Positions 28,444 to 36,805 of a stretch of 64,000 nucleotides of DNA are shown one piece after another. The first letter of the stretch is position 1, and each line of letters begins with the position of its first letter. The translations under genes and the position numbers were made by a program. Below the pieces are notes generated by a model that was not told where the DNA came from, did not search any database, and worked only from the letters and a program-made list of their open reading frames with translations. The stretch is from Effrenium voratum (Eukaryota > Sar > Dinophyceae > Suessiales > Symbiodiniaceae). The DNA is taken from positions 1-64,000 of the forward strand of contig CAUJNA010001522.1 in NCBI GenBank assembly GCA_963377175.1, read 5' to 3'.

Positions 28444-28565
28444 AACCGGGCGGCGAGTATGTCAGCGCGTCGCTGTGTACCACCCCGCTGACACAGTTTT
28501 TTCCGGGCAATCCGGGCGGCGAGTCTGGAAGCGCATCGCTGTACAGCACTGCGCTCCCAGAGTTT
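28444..28565. repeat. Two imperfect hairpin-bearing repeats between ATPase 2 and methyltransferase 2
   Basis: Two units of about 58 bases begin CGGGCGGCGAGT. The first holds TGTCAGCGCG...CGCTGACACA and the second CTGGAAGCGC...GCGCTCCCAG. They fill the divergent intergenic gap where the intact module at 55912-55981 has no such repeats, so they are insertions. Confidence 0.6.
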
Positions 28566-28589
28566 TCTGGGATAAACCAAAGGGCTGGT

Positions 28590-29375
28590 ATGCAGCTGAA
28601 GTACTTTGGAAGTAAAGCGTGGTTAGCTCCTCACATGGACCGGCTGCTGGGGGACGTCGCCGTGCTTCACTCTCCCTTCTTCGGTTCTGGAAAGCTGGAG
28701 TACTACCTCGCCGCCCGGCGTCCGGGCCTGGAGGTGCGCGGCGTCGACGCCTTCGAGCCCGTCGCAAACCTGCACCGCTGCTACTTGAGGCAAGACCCGG
28801 TCTTCCTGCGCTCCTTGCTGCGCCTGGTGGGGCGCAGGGTGGACAGGCGCTTCTACTTCAGTCGCCTCCTGCCGCGCGCTGAGAGGCCGTGGCGGGCGCC
28901 GGGCTGCCTGCGCGTACGTCCTGCTGCGCAACAGCTTCTCGGGAAAGTGGGGCTGCAGCGGCCACTGGCACTGAGCAGCGCGCGGCGTCTGCAGCCACCG
29001 TGCAACGTGACCGTGCGGCACCAGGACGCACTGGCCTATCTACGCGCTCTGCCCTGCCTGGCGCACCAGTGCATCTACGCTGACCCTCCTTACATTTTCC
29101 CCGGCCGCAGCATGAACTACTATGGTACGAGACGGGGCCACGACCTGGTCTTTCACACGGAGCTGCGAGACGCACTCTTCGCGAGCGGCCTGCCCTTCGT
29201 CCTGAGCGTCAACGACGTGCCGGAGGCCCGGGAGCTCTACAGCGGGGCCGACTCCATCACAAGCCTGTGCTCGGGCAAGAACAGTTCCAAGCCCGAGCTG
29301 CTTGTAGTGCACCGGGGCAATCCTGTTGCCAGCACAGGAATGGGTGAAGCAATCCTGTTGCCACAGCAGGATTGA
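28590..29375 (+). CDS. D12-class DNA adenine-N6 methyltransferase, copy 2
   Basis: A 261-residue intact frame starting MQLKYFGSKAWLAPH. Motifs for S-adenosylmethionine binding (HSPFFGSGKLEYYL, about residues 27-40) and catalysis (CIYADPPYIFPG, about 158-169) are present, and the order matches the Dam-like D12 family. It is about 80% identical by eye to 55105-55911, but a short stretch around residue 100 (LPRAERPWRAPGCLRV) is altered by compensating indels, so that region is scrambled. It is divergent from the dead ATPase. The stop codon lies within the second of three CAATCCTG hairpins. It could methylate adenines in viral DNA, to mark or protect it. Confidence 0.7.
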   Translation: MQLKYFGSKAWLAPHMDRLLGDVAVLHSPFFGSGKLEYYLAARRPGLEVRGVDAFEPVANLHRCYLRQDPVFLRSLLRLVGRRVDRRFYFSRLLPRAERPWRAPGCLRVRPAAQQLLGKVGLQRPLALSSARRLQPPCNVTVRHQDALAYLRALPCLAHQCIYADPPYIFPGRSMNYYGTRRGHDLVFHTELRDALFASGLPFVLSVNDVPEARELYSGADSITSLCSGKNSSKPELLVVHRGNPVASTGMGEAILLPQQD

Positions 29376-29405
29376 AGGGGCAATCCTGTGCTCACGACAG
29401 GATTG
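29318..29405. repeat. Hairpin triplet at the 3' end of methyltransferase 2
   Basis: Three hairpins with stem CAATCCTG/CAGGATTG start at 29318, 29350 and 29381; the first has one mismatch (CAGGAATG). The middle one contains the stop codon TGA at 29373-29375. Loops differ from those of the matching triplet at 55075-55162 while the stems are kept. Confidence 0.85.
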
Positions 29406-29438
29406 ACGGCAGGGCGAGTGAATGGTGAAAAAGACACT

Positions 29439-29570
29439 CCGTCAGCGTGCTGGCGAGAAGCAGGACGCTGACGGACCTTCGGCGCTGGCCCGGCGATGGG
29501 TTTTTTCGGGCAAAAAAAGCGAGGTCGGAATTCCGACTTCGGTGTAGAGCGAAGTCGGAATCCCGACCTC
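29439..29570. repeat. Two further perfect hairpins
   Basis: CCGTCAGCGT at 29439 pairs with ACGCTGACGG ending 29474. GAGGTCGGAATTCCGACTTC at 29521-29540 pairs with GAAGTCGGAATCCCGACCTC at 29551-29570 with one mismatch. No gene overlaps them. Confidence 0.8.
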
Positions 29571-29716
29571 GGTGCGGCGCGGGCTCGGTGGGCTGGCGTG
29601 GCTCCGATGCCGGGCAGGTGGTGCGGCCGGGGAGGCTTCAATGCCGGGCAGGTGGCGCGGCCGGGGGCTTCTGTGCCAGGTGGCGCGGCCGGGAGGCTTC
29701 CTCACAGTCCCCCGGG

Positions 29717-30122
29717 TCCTTGCTATATGTGCTATATGTGCTATATGGGTCTCACAAGGCAAGCCACTGAACCTCCACTCTCCCCCGGCTCCTTGCTATA
29801 TGTGCTATATGTGCTATATGGTATAGAAGCCTGTGTACCATACACATAGCATCTCCAACATGTACCAAATATGCATTGTATAGCACATATAGTATATTTT
29901 AACGCGCGTACAGAATAATATAGCACATATAGTACATATAGCAAGGAGCTGGGGGAGAGTGGGGGTTCAGCGGCTTGGCGTGTAAGACCCATATAGCACA
30001 TATAGCACATATAGCAAGGAGCCCGGAGACTGTGGGGGTTCAGCGGCTTGGCGTGTAAGACCCATATAGCACATATAGCACATATAGCAAGGAGCCCGGA
30101 GACTGTGGGGGTTCAGCGGCTT
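29717..30122. repeat. Palindromic TATAGCACA satellite, array 4
   Basis: Two left-arm units, the centre with CATCTCCAACATGTACCAAA near 29850, and three right-arm units in reverse complement. Followed at 30135-30225 by two direct copies of an AATATTGCGGCAAC...TCAACCATGGA segment. Confidence 0.85.
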
Positions 30123-30230
30123 GGCGTACACTTTTGTTGCAATATTGCGGCAACAAGAGTCAACCATGGAGCAATTTTGAATCAATATTGCGGCAACGAG
30201 ACTCAACCATGGATCAATATTGGCAACCTC

Positions 30231-30722
30231 TCTCTTTAGAGGGCGTTTCCCAAATGGATTCTATTCTACCTGAGAGGCTCCTAGCACTCGTCCGTCCAGC
30301 ATTTGACCTCGTCCTGCGAAGGATTCGAAGTCTAAAACGCTGCGTGCAGGCGTATGGCTGCAAAATAATGACCCCTAGATATGCGCCGCAATTTGGCTCC
30401 AGGTTGCATTTCAAGCGATGTCAAGCTTTGCCAAAGGAAACCCCTTTTCCCTTTTTTTCGGGGACCCCTTTTTTTGGGACCCCTTGGTTTCTTTTTTTTT
30501 GTTTTTTCTTAGCCCTGCAAAGGTTGGCTCGCTTGAAATGCAACCTGGAGCCAAATTGCAAGCATATCTAGGGGTCACTATTTTGCAGCCATACGCCTGC
30601 ACGCAGCGTTTTAGACTTCGAATCCTTCGCAGGACGAGGTCAAATGCTGGACGGACGAGTGCTAGGAGCCTCTCAGGTAGAATAGAATCCATTTGGGAAA
30701 CCCCCTCTAAAGAGAGAGCGGA
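30231..30722. mobile_element. Complete foldback (MITE-like) element
   Basis: Two arms of about 190 bases in inverted orientation. The left reads inward from CTCTCTTTAGAGGGCGTTTC through TGGATTCTATTCTACCTGAG to TGGCTCCAGGTTGCATTTCA; the right mirrors it and ends CCCTCTAAAGAGAG. A centre of about 110 bases carries C4T4-type runs. No protein is encoded. Partial arms occur at 25921, 33897 and 48408, so this is a dispersed non-autonomous element. Confidence 0.8.
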
Positions 30723-30984
30723 CAGCTTGGAGTCTTCTGCTCCAAATGTACCACGCAATCTGAGGAAGACATTAGGTGGCTGACATCTTGGTGGCTCCAT
30801 TGTGGGATGAGCAAGGAGAAGATGGAAGCGATCCTTGTGGACAGCAAATTAGCGTTGGAGCTGTTACATAAAGTACATTGAATGACTGCCATGTCTTGAA
30901 CATCATCGTCTGTTCCACTGTCTGAACTGCCCTGATGCAATGCAAGTCTTACACACATGGCATGTATGGTTGGTAAGTTACCTT
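30723..30984. other. No gene seen
   Basis: Lower-GC sequence unlike the viral modules, with only short frames on either strand. Its composition is similar to 31.4-32.8 kb, so the viral fragment at 30985-31420 may interrupt one older sequence. Confidence 0.4.
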
Positions 30985-31420
30985 ATGCGCCTATGAGGTC
31001 CGCTGCCGCCGCGCGCCGTCTGCAGTGCTGCGCAGACGGTCCGTGATGGAGGGGGCCCCTGACCGTTGCTGGCCAGGGCGCCGGCCTCGGGGGGTCTTCT
31101 GCTGCAGGTCATCCTCAACAAAGCGGGTTCCGCGTACTCTTGGTCCTCCGCGCCAGCCGCACGTCCTCGTCCGTGCCTCTGCGGGAGTGCGGAAGCCGTT
31201 CTCGGGAATTGCCTGCAGGGGCGTGTGCTGCAGGGGCCGTGCGGTCCGGCTGATCCAGGGGCAGCGGCTCATTCCGCTCAGATAGCCACCACCTGCTCAA
31301 AGCGGCGCCCAAGCGTCTTCATTTACTGTTGCGCAACTTCGCCTTCCACGCCCCGCTCGGCCCGCGCGTGGCGCAGCTGACGGCCTCCGTCAGCCGGCTT
31401 ACGTCGTCCAGGCCACCACA
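30985..31420 (-). pseudogene. Third fragment of the Ala/Gly-rich virion candidate
   Basis: The minus strand again gives the N-terminal part of the 58613-59851 gene (NEPLPLDQPDRTA, PLQAIPENGFRTPAEA, EDVRLAR, RFVEDDL), frame-broken. It is a second degraded copy, distinct from 26116-26520, with its own deletions. It ends at the MKTL start, with a trace of the 96-residue gene beyond. Confidence 0.6.
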
Positions 31421-32833
31421 AGGATCCACTGCTCAGTCCAGGCAGCCGCTGCATCAACTGCTACTTGAAGGTGGAAGTTCACTGGAAGTGTCAGGCCAAG
31501 TGCATGCGATCAGGTGCAACGGTGGAGGTCTTTTGTGGCAGTCGAGACCCCCTGGCCTGCCACAATCCCAGAGCGACCAAAGTTGTGTTCGGACAGTTTG
31601 TGAAGTTGGGGAATTCGATCTGGTTCACCACTTGACACTGCATTGCAATTTCACACATGCAAATCTGGCATCCCAGTGAGATTCATAAACGAATGCTCAA
31701 ATGAAACGTGCCAGTTACCATCGTTCAAAAAGCGAAATGTCGAAATGCACGTGAGTGCTCCATGTCGTGATGATCAACACCAACTGTCTGCTGCTCCAGT
31801 CATGAAAGTGCATGATGTGTGTGATGTGTCCTGTTGCGCTCGCTGTTGAAGAAGCTGCATTCACTGAAGGGTTCGCGGTCTGGGTGTCCCCGGTGCTACT
31901 TTCCCCACCAGAAACAACATTCCTAACATTTGTGTGTCTTTGCCAACACTCACGGGCAACATGCCAGGTTTGCTACAAGGCCTCCTTTCTTTGCCACGCT
32001 GGTTGCTCATCTGTGAACTTCAGTCTGTTTGCCTTTCCTTTGTCTTTGCCCTTACCTTTGGCAAATTGGTCTTTGCCCTTGCCTTTTTCCCTTTCCTTTG
32101 CCTTTGTCCTTTCCTTTTCCTTTGTTGACCCGGTTCACCTCGTTACACCATCACCAGCTGCTATACCACCAACTGGTCTTACAGTTTCCACCGCCCATAA
32201 TGCAGTGGCCCGTCATAGTCCGTGATTAAATAAGTGGACACAACGGATTGCACATGTCGTTTCAACTCAGTTTCAAAAGCCGCATAAAATTGCAACCTTC
32301 ATAATGTTGTTGCCTGTTGTACTGCGATAAGTTTAAACAAGACTTCAATGTCTGTTAAATAGACAAGTCTTTGGAAGAAGGCTGGTATGACAATCGCCGC
32401 TGCTCTGCTGTGGTACAAGGTTTGTTTTCACAAAGCAAACGTCTGTAAGCTTCACCCCTACAACAGTCTTGCGCCCAGAAAGTAAACCAAAGTTTCCACT
32501 GCCTTCACTCTGGGTGCTCCTGCTCCAAACTCACAGCACCAAACTGTGTGGCTGTTTGACCAACCTCCAATATGTGTAGGAACACCTAAACTGCAGCAGC
32601 TTTAACTCTGCTGCTGCTGCGTGTGTAGCTGCTTTCACCAACTGAGCAACAGTGTTGCATCCATAACAACACGACGCGCCCAGTTCCAGGACCGTCTTAG
32701 TCCAGGGCTCCGCAACCGTAAAAACATTTTCCAACTCTGAGCTTAAGCCCTGGACGGTTTGCCAGGTTAAAGATTTAACTATGCAAAAGCTACTTAACTT
32801 CCTATGCAAGAAGTAACGCATGTTTATAGAGTG
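31421..32833. other. Unassigned low-GC region
   Basis: About 1.4 kb with no frame above 140 codons that I trust. A pyrimidine-rich stretch at about 32010-32140 repeats CCTTTGCC and CCTTTTCC motifs. Composition is close to the retroelement part of the window. I recognise nothing coding. Confidence 0.4.
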
Positions 32834-33860
32834 CTACACAGTGTAAATTCTCAACACCTTTCCGACCTTTATGCGCGCAGAGGGAGCCCAGTCCAAGTGG
32901 TCGTCACCTTGGGAAAGTTGTGGTCTACAAGAAGCGGTATAGTTCACCTCCATCGTCCAGAGTGAAAGCCACGTCTTGTGCAGCAGCTCAGCCTTGCGAC
33001 GTTTTCTTCTGGCAGGGCAACCGTCTTGCAGGGGCCGTTGGGCATGGGCAGCGTTATTGCGGCTAAGCGCATGCCAAGTGAAAGATTCTGTCTTAGGGCC
33101 TTGTCCAGCTTGAGCAAACGGCTGAAAGATGCAGCAGCTCTCTCTGACAGAGGCTCGCACGTCCTTGCAGGCCTGCTTGTTGGTGAGAAGGTGAATGGAA
33201 GTTTTGCGGACCGTCCCAGGCGGCTCCGGGCAGCGTAACGTAGTAAATTAAGTCAAGTCCCAACTGCGCCTAGAAGGAGTTCCGGTAGTTTTTATCACGT
33301 CCGCCAGGGCTAGGACGTCGGTGTGAAAGTAGCAGTCGTGGAACTTCCGGAAGGTCTCCCAGCCATAATGTGGCGGTGTTAACTGCCGGTAGTTCTTGCG
33401 CTTACCGCTTTTTCCGCCAGCACGTTGTAGCAGCTCTCTCCCACGGCATTGCGCAGGATGCAGTTCCACGCCTGCTCCAGATTGCAGTGCGTCCGCCGCT
33501 GTTTAAGAGGTTGTCTTTAAGGCGGAGAGTTGGTTGGCGTGCGCAGCTGCAAGCTTGGCGTAAAGCAAGGTCATCAGCGGAAAGAGCTTGGGCAGCTGCT
33601 TGTGAGTGCAGGCTCTAAGGTTGTTGATCATGCTGGCCAGGCTTGTAGGATAGACGTTTATGCTGTCTACAAACCTTAGCGAACTCCAGCTTATAGGCGC
33701 TTCTCGCCCAACTTGCAAAGGGCTTGAAGGCACAGGTGGCTGTAGTCGTTTTGCTTGATTGCGGCCTGCAGCCGCTGAGAGGCTTTGGCGCGTCTTGGCC
33801 TTGGGCGCGGCCTTGAGTGCGGCCTTTGGCTGTGCCACAGCCTTGGCCATAAACATGGAT
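32834..33860 (-). pseudogene. Fragment of a second protein-primed polymerase B
   Basis: Minus-strand pieces in several frames match the middle of the 1172-5515 gene. They include the KAAPKA low-complexity insert, SSLRFVDSINVYPTSLASMI, exonuclease III (FHDCYFHTDVLALADVI), CIFQPFAQA and the DDHLDWAP segment. Palm motifs A, B and C are missing. It covers only about the segment equivalent to 3050-4230, with internal deletions, and is cut on the 5' side at the foldback arm near 33.9 kb. Confidence 0.75.
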
Positions 33861-33896
33861 CTGACGTTCTGAAACTTGCTGTTGCTTTCTTCTATC

Positions 33897-34060
33897 TTGC
33901 TCTCTCTTTAGAGGGGGTTTCCCAAATGGATTCTATTCTACCTGAGAGGCTCCTAGCACTCGTCCGTCCAGGAAACGACCTTGTCCTGCGAAGGATTCGA
34001 AACCTAAAACGCTGTGGAGGCGTGTGGCTGCAAAATAACGACCCCTAGATATGCTTGCAA
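33897..34060 (+). repeat. Foldback arm flanking the LINE pair, left
   Basis: About 165 bases match the foldback arm, beginning CTCTCTTTAGAGGGGGTTTC. It carries the variant CCAGGAAACGACCTTGTCC where other copies have GCATTTGACC. The copy at 48408-48562 is inverted and has the same type of variant, so the two form a matched pair about 14.6 kb apart. Confidence 0.75.
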
Positions 34061-34094
34061 TTTGCCTCGTAGCTGCGTTTCTGCAAGGCGAGCT

Positions 34095-34335
34095 AAAAAA
34101 AAGGGTCCAAGCCAGCCAAACCCAGCCAAACCAGCCAGAAAGCCAGCTAGAAGCCAAGCCAAACCAGCCAGAAGCCAGCCATAAGCCAGCCAGAAAGCCA
34201 GCCAAGCCTCTTTTTTTTGATAGCCAGAAGCCAGCCAAGCCGGCCAGAAAGCCAGCCAGAAGCCAAGCCAAACCAGCCAGAAAGCCAGCCAAACCAGCCA
34301 GAAAGCCAGCCAGAAAGCCAGCCAGAGGGTTCCTT
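34095..34335. repeat. AGCCAGCCAGAA-type microsatellite
   Basis: Irregular repeats of AGCCAGCC with AAACC or AGAA inserts over about 240 bases, with one TTTTTTTT break. Frames across it (LAGFLAGL or KPARKPA) are repeat translations, not genes. Confidence 0.85.
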
Positions 34336-34674
34336 TTGAGGGTGCTCGCCTTTCTCACACGCTTTCGTCTTGGGCAGATTGCGCCGGCCATTGGCGAACG
34401 CAACTGCCCTGTTCCATGTCCGATTGTACATTAACTGGATGACTATTGCATCCGCGAGAAAAAGGGTCCTAGGCCAGAGAGAGGGGGCAGACCAAACAAA
34501 AAACGCAACACCGCAACACAACACCGAAAAACCCTTTTCAACGCTTTTCAACTGTCTGACGGGCACCCTCTTATGTGATGCCCGCCCATGAAAGGCCCGA
34601 AGGCCAGAACACGCACGCAAACACGCACCCGCACAAACCCCACACAACACACACACACCACACACACTCAAAAA
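34336..34674. other. 3' flank of LINE 1
   Basis: No gene seen. It includes a CACACACAC-rich stretch at about 34615-34672, directly beyond the LINE reading frame, and an AACACCGCAACACAACACCG stretch near 34507. It is probably the LINE 3' untranslated region or tail. Confidence 0.4.
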
Positions 34675-36120
34675 TCACTCAAGAGCCCGAGCTCGAGTCC
34701 ACCGGCGGAAACTTCGTTTCTGCTCAGCACAAGTATCTGGCAAATCATCATCTCGTTTTCGGAGATCAATTAGAGGCTGTGCACGAGGAATGCAAGGGAG
34801 AACACCATGTGACTCGCGATGTGGCGAGTCAAACATCAACTTGAGCAAAGCTTGGCACGTCTCATCCTGACACAGCATCTGTGGCCGCGAGTCAAGTCCC
34901 CAGGTGGGCTGGCATCCATATATCCTATAAAGAGACTTAGCCTTTTTAGTGGATTTGGCCGGCCACAAAGGCACTTGCAAGATCTTTCCCAAGTGTTGCA
35001 ACGAGTCTTGAAAGTTGTGTAACATCTTAGACACCGTAACCGTCTGGGCAGCCACGTGCGGGTCCGTCTCAATAGTGGCAAAGCGAGGCTGATTCTTTGT
35101 CCCTAGGTTGACGGGCACGGCGGCTTGCGTTGTCCAAAGGAAATTTATCAAGAGCTCGTAGAAGGTAATGTCAGATCGATCCGGCTGTTCAGAAGAATCC
35201 CACTTTAAAGTCCGCAACCAAGCAAGAAGTCTGTGGGTGTAGCTCGACCCCCAGTACAACTTACCTGCCACCGATTCAGGAAAGTCCGGCAATTCAAAGA
35301 AGATTGGATCCGGGATCCTGTGGGTTAAGGCTGCAACTGCCTCAGCCCGCTTAGTCCCCCCAGCATTGCTACACAAGGTCTGGTCCTTCAATTGTCTCCT
35401 TTCCGTTAAGCGCGCCCTTACCTTGGCAAGAATTTTCTTCTGCTCGAGATCTATCCTGCAATGCATTGCCATCGCAACAGTTGATCTCCAGAGAGCGTAG
35501 TGCTTCTGGACACCTCGTAGCAAGTCCCGAGTGTGTGGAAACCCTTCCGTACGTGCCCCGGCGGCAAGGTCAGCTAATGCATTACCCTGGATGTAGTATT
35601 TTTCAATAGGAGTCATACTAGCCGTTACAACTTGGTGGCTCTTGATTTTCTCAAGCGTAATTCTTGGCTTCCTCGCCTGAGCAGCCGTACAACTGCGCAA
35701 GACAATATCAAAATTAGCACAATTCCAAAACAGTATTGGATCAGGGTTGCGCAGAATTGAAGTGACAAGATTAGCACAGTACTGTGAGTCCACAATGACA
35801 GAGCATTCAAAGGCAGCCTGCGCAATGATTGCCACAGCCAAGAGTTCAGCACGATTGATGGTTTGCAGGCCGGGTGTGCCACCGACTTGACAAACCGCAA
35901 CTGCGTCGTGTGGAATGCAAGACAGGGTAGCCAGGGTCTGGGCCCAAGCGTCCCGTTGAGAACGTCCACAACACTTATCACGAACAATGGCCCAGGTAGC
36001 TTTCCTTTCAATCTGTGTGTGTGCACGACTCATAGATCCGTCCGTCCAGAACATCTCGTGATGGTCCGGGTGACAGGTGAAGGTCGGTTCAGGCAAATCT
36101 TCAGCAAGCCTAAGTGCCAA
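34675..36120 (-). CDS. LINE 1: RNase H domain and C-terminal extension
   Basis: A 481-residue open stretch, the 3' end of ORF2. RNase H residues are visible: FWTDGSMSRA (first Asp), TINRAELLAVAI (Glu), VIVDSQYCANLV (Asp) and YIQGNALADLAAGA (final Asp). RNase H would remove RNA after first-strand synthesis. The remaining roughly 270 residues (with YELLINFLW and a QHLGKILQVPLW segment) have a counterpart in LINE 2 at 41644-42300 and seem to be a lineage-specific tail. The frame begins inside the polyprotein; the ATG is not a true start. Confidence 0.75.
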   Translation of the reverse strand: MALRLAEDLPEPTFTCHPDHHEMFWTDGSMSRAHTQIERKATWAIVRDKCCGRSQRDAWAQTLATLSCIPHDAVAVCQVGGTPGLQTINRAELLAVAIIAQAAFECSVIVDSQYCANLVTSILRNPDPILFWNCANFDIVLRSCTAAQARKPRITLEKIKSHQVVTASMTPIEKYYIQGNALADLAAGARTEGFPHTRDLLRGVQKHYALWRSTVAMAMHCRIDLEQKKILAKVRARLTERRQLKDQTLCSNAGGTKRAEAVAALTHRIPDPIFFELPDFPESVAGKLYWGSSYTHRLLAWLRTLKWDSSEQPDRSDITFYELLINFLWTTQAAVPVNLGTKNQPRFATIETDPHVAAQTVTVSKMLHNFQDSLQHLGKILQVPLWPAKSTKKAKSLYRIYGCQPTWGLDSRPQMLCQDETCQALLKLMFDSPHRESHGVLPCIPRAQPLIDLRKRDDDLPDTCAEQKRSFRRWTRARALE

Positions 36121-36198
36121 GAGGTCACATGCAGCCTGAGAGGATGGGAAAATGGGCGTCAGACTGCTTGCACGGGTGGAAACAGGATCAGAGTCGAT

Positions 36199-36780
36199 CT
36201 AATCTGTCCAATGATCCAAACACTCGCGGGTGATGCTGCACTGGAAAAGGCTATGCTGCTCTGTTTGCGGTTGTCCGCACAGGCACTTTTCACCAGGCCC
36301 CACATGCTTCCGTTGCGCATCTCCGTAGGCAGTGCCAACCAAGACATGTCGAAGTATGGCCTTATCCTGAGTCTGGTGCATGGTGAAAAGACCCGAGGTC
36401 ATCCTGGCATCAACGCATGGAACCTGTTCCCATTGCTGGCGTTTGAGCATCTGCTCCGTGAGGACATTGTTCCACGAGGCATCGAGGCAGTGTGCCAAGG
36501 TGGCCCTGTCCGATGTGTCAACGTGGCACTTGAGGCCAGAATCAAAAACTATGCAAAGTCCAGGTTCCATGAGTTGGGCAACCCTTGCCAAAGTGGCTGA
36601 GGGCCAAGCTCGTGAACCCAGGCGTCGAGAGGCCTCAGGTTGCAGGAAGGCAATGGCTCGGGTCCAAACCCTCTCCAGAAGCGAAGGGGCAACAAGGCAG
36701 GCCCGTCGCACCAACGACAGGAGGCGCTTAGCAACGTTGAATAGCGGGTCAAGGTTACGAGACAAGAGGTGGCCATCCAC
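36199..36780 (-). CDS. LINE 1: post-RT region with zinc-binding module
   Basis: A 193-residue open stretch between reverse transcriptase and RNase H. It ends with KCLCGQPQTEQHSLFQC, a C-C-H-C arrangement common after LINE reverse transcriptases and thought to bind nucleic acid. It lies in another frame from its neighbours, so indels separate all three. Confidence 0.65.
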   Translation of the reverse strand: MDGHLLSRNLDPLFNVAKRLLSLVRRACLVAPSLLERVWTRAIAFLQPEASRRLGSRAWPSATLARVAQLMEPGLCIVFDSGLKCHVDTSDRATLAHCLDASWNNVLTEQMLKRQQWEQVPCVDARMTSGLFTMHQTQDKAILRHVLVGTAYGDAQRKHVGPGEKCLCGQPQTEQHSLFQCSITRECLDHWTD

Positions 36781-36805
36781 CGGTGGGCATTATGCATGTG
36801 TCCAA

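Noticed and set aside
32010..32140. Phe/Leu/Pro-rich transmembrane protein
   Set aside because: Pyrimidine-rich low-complexity DNA gives hydrophobic translations in all three frames.
34080..34400. Leu/Ala/Gly- or Lys/Pro/Ala-repeat proteins (LAGFLAGL, KPARKPA)
   Set aside because: Simple translation of an AGCC microsatellite in two strands, with no flanking coding sequence.
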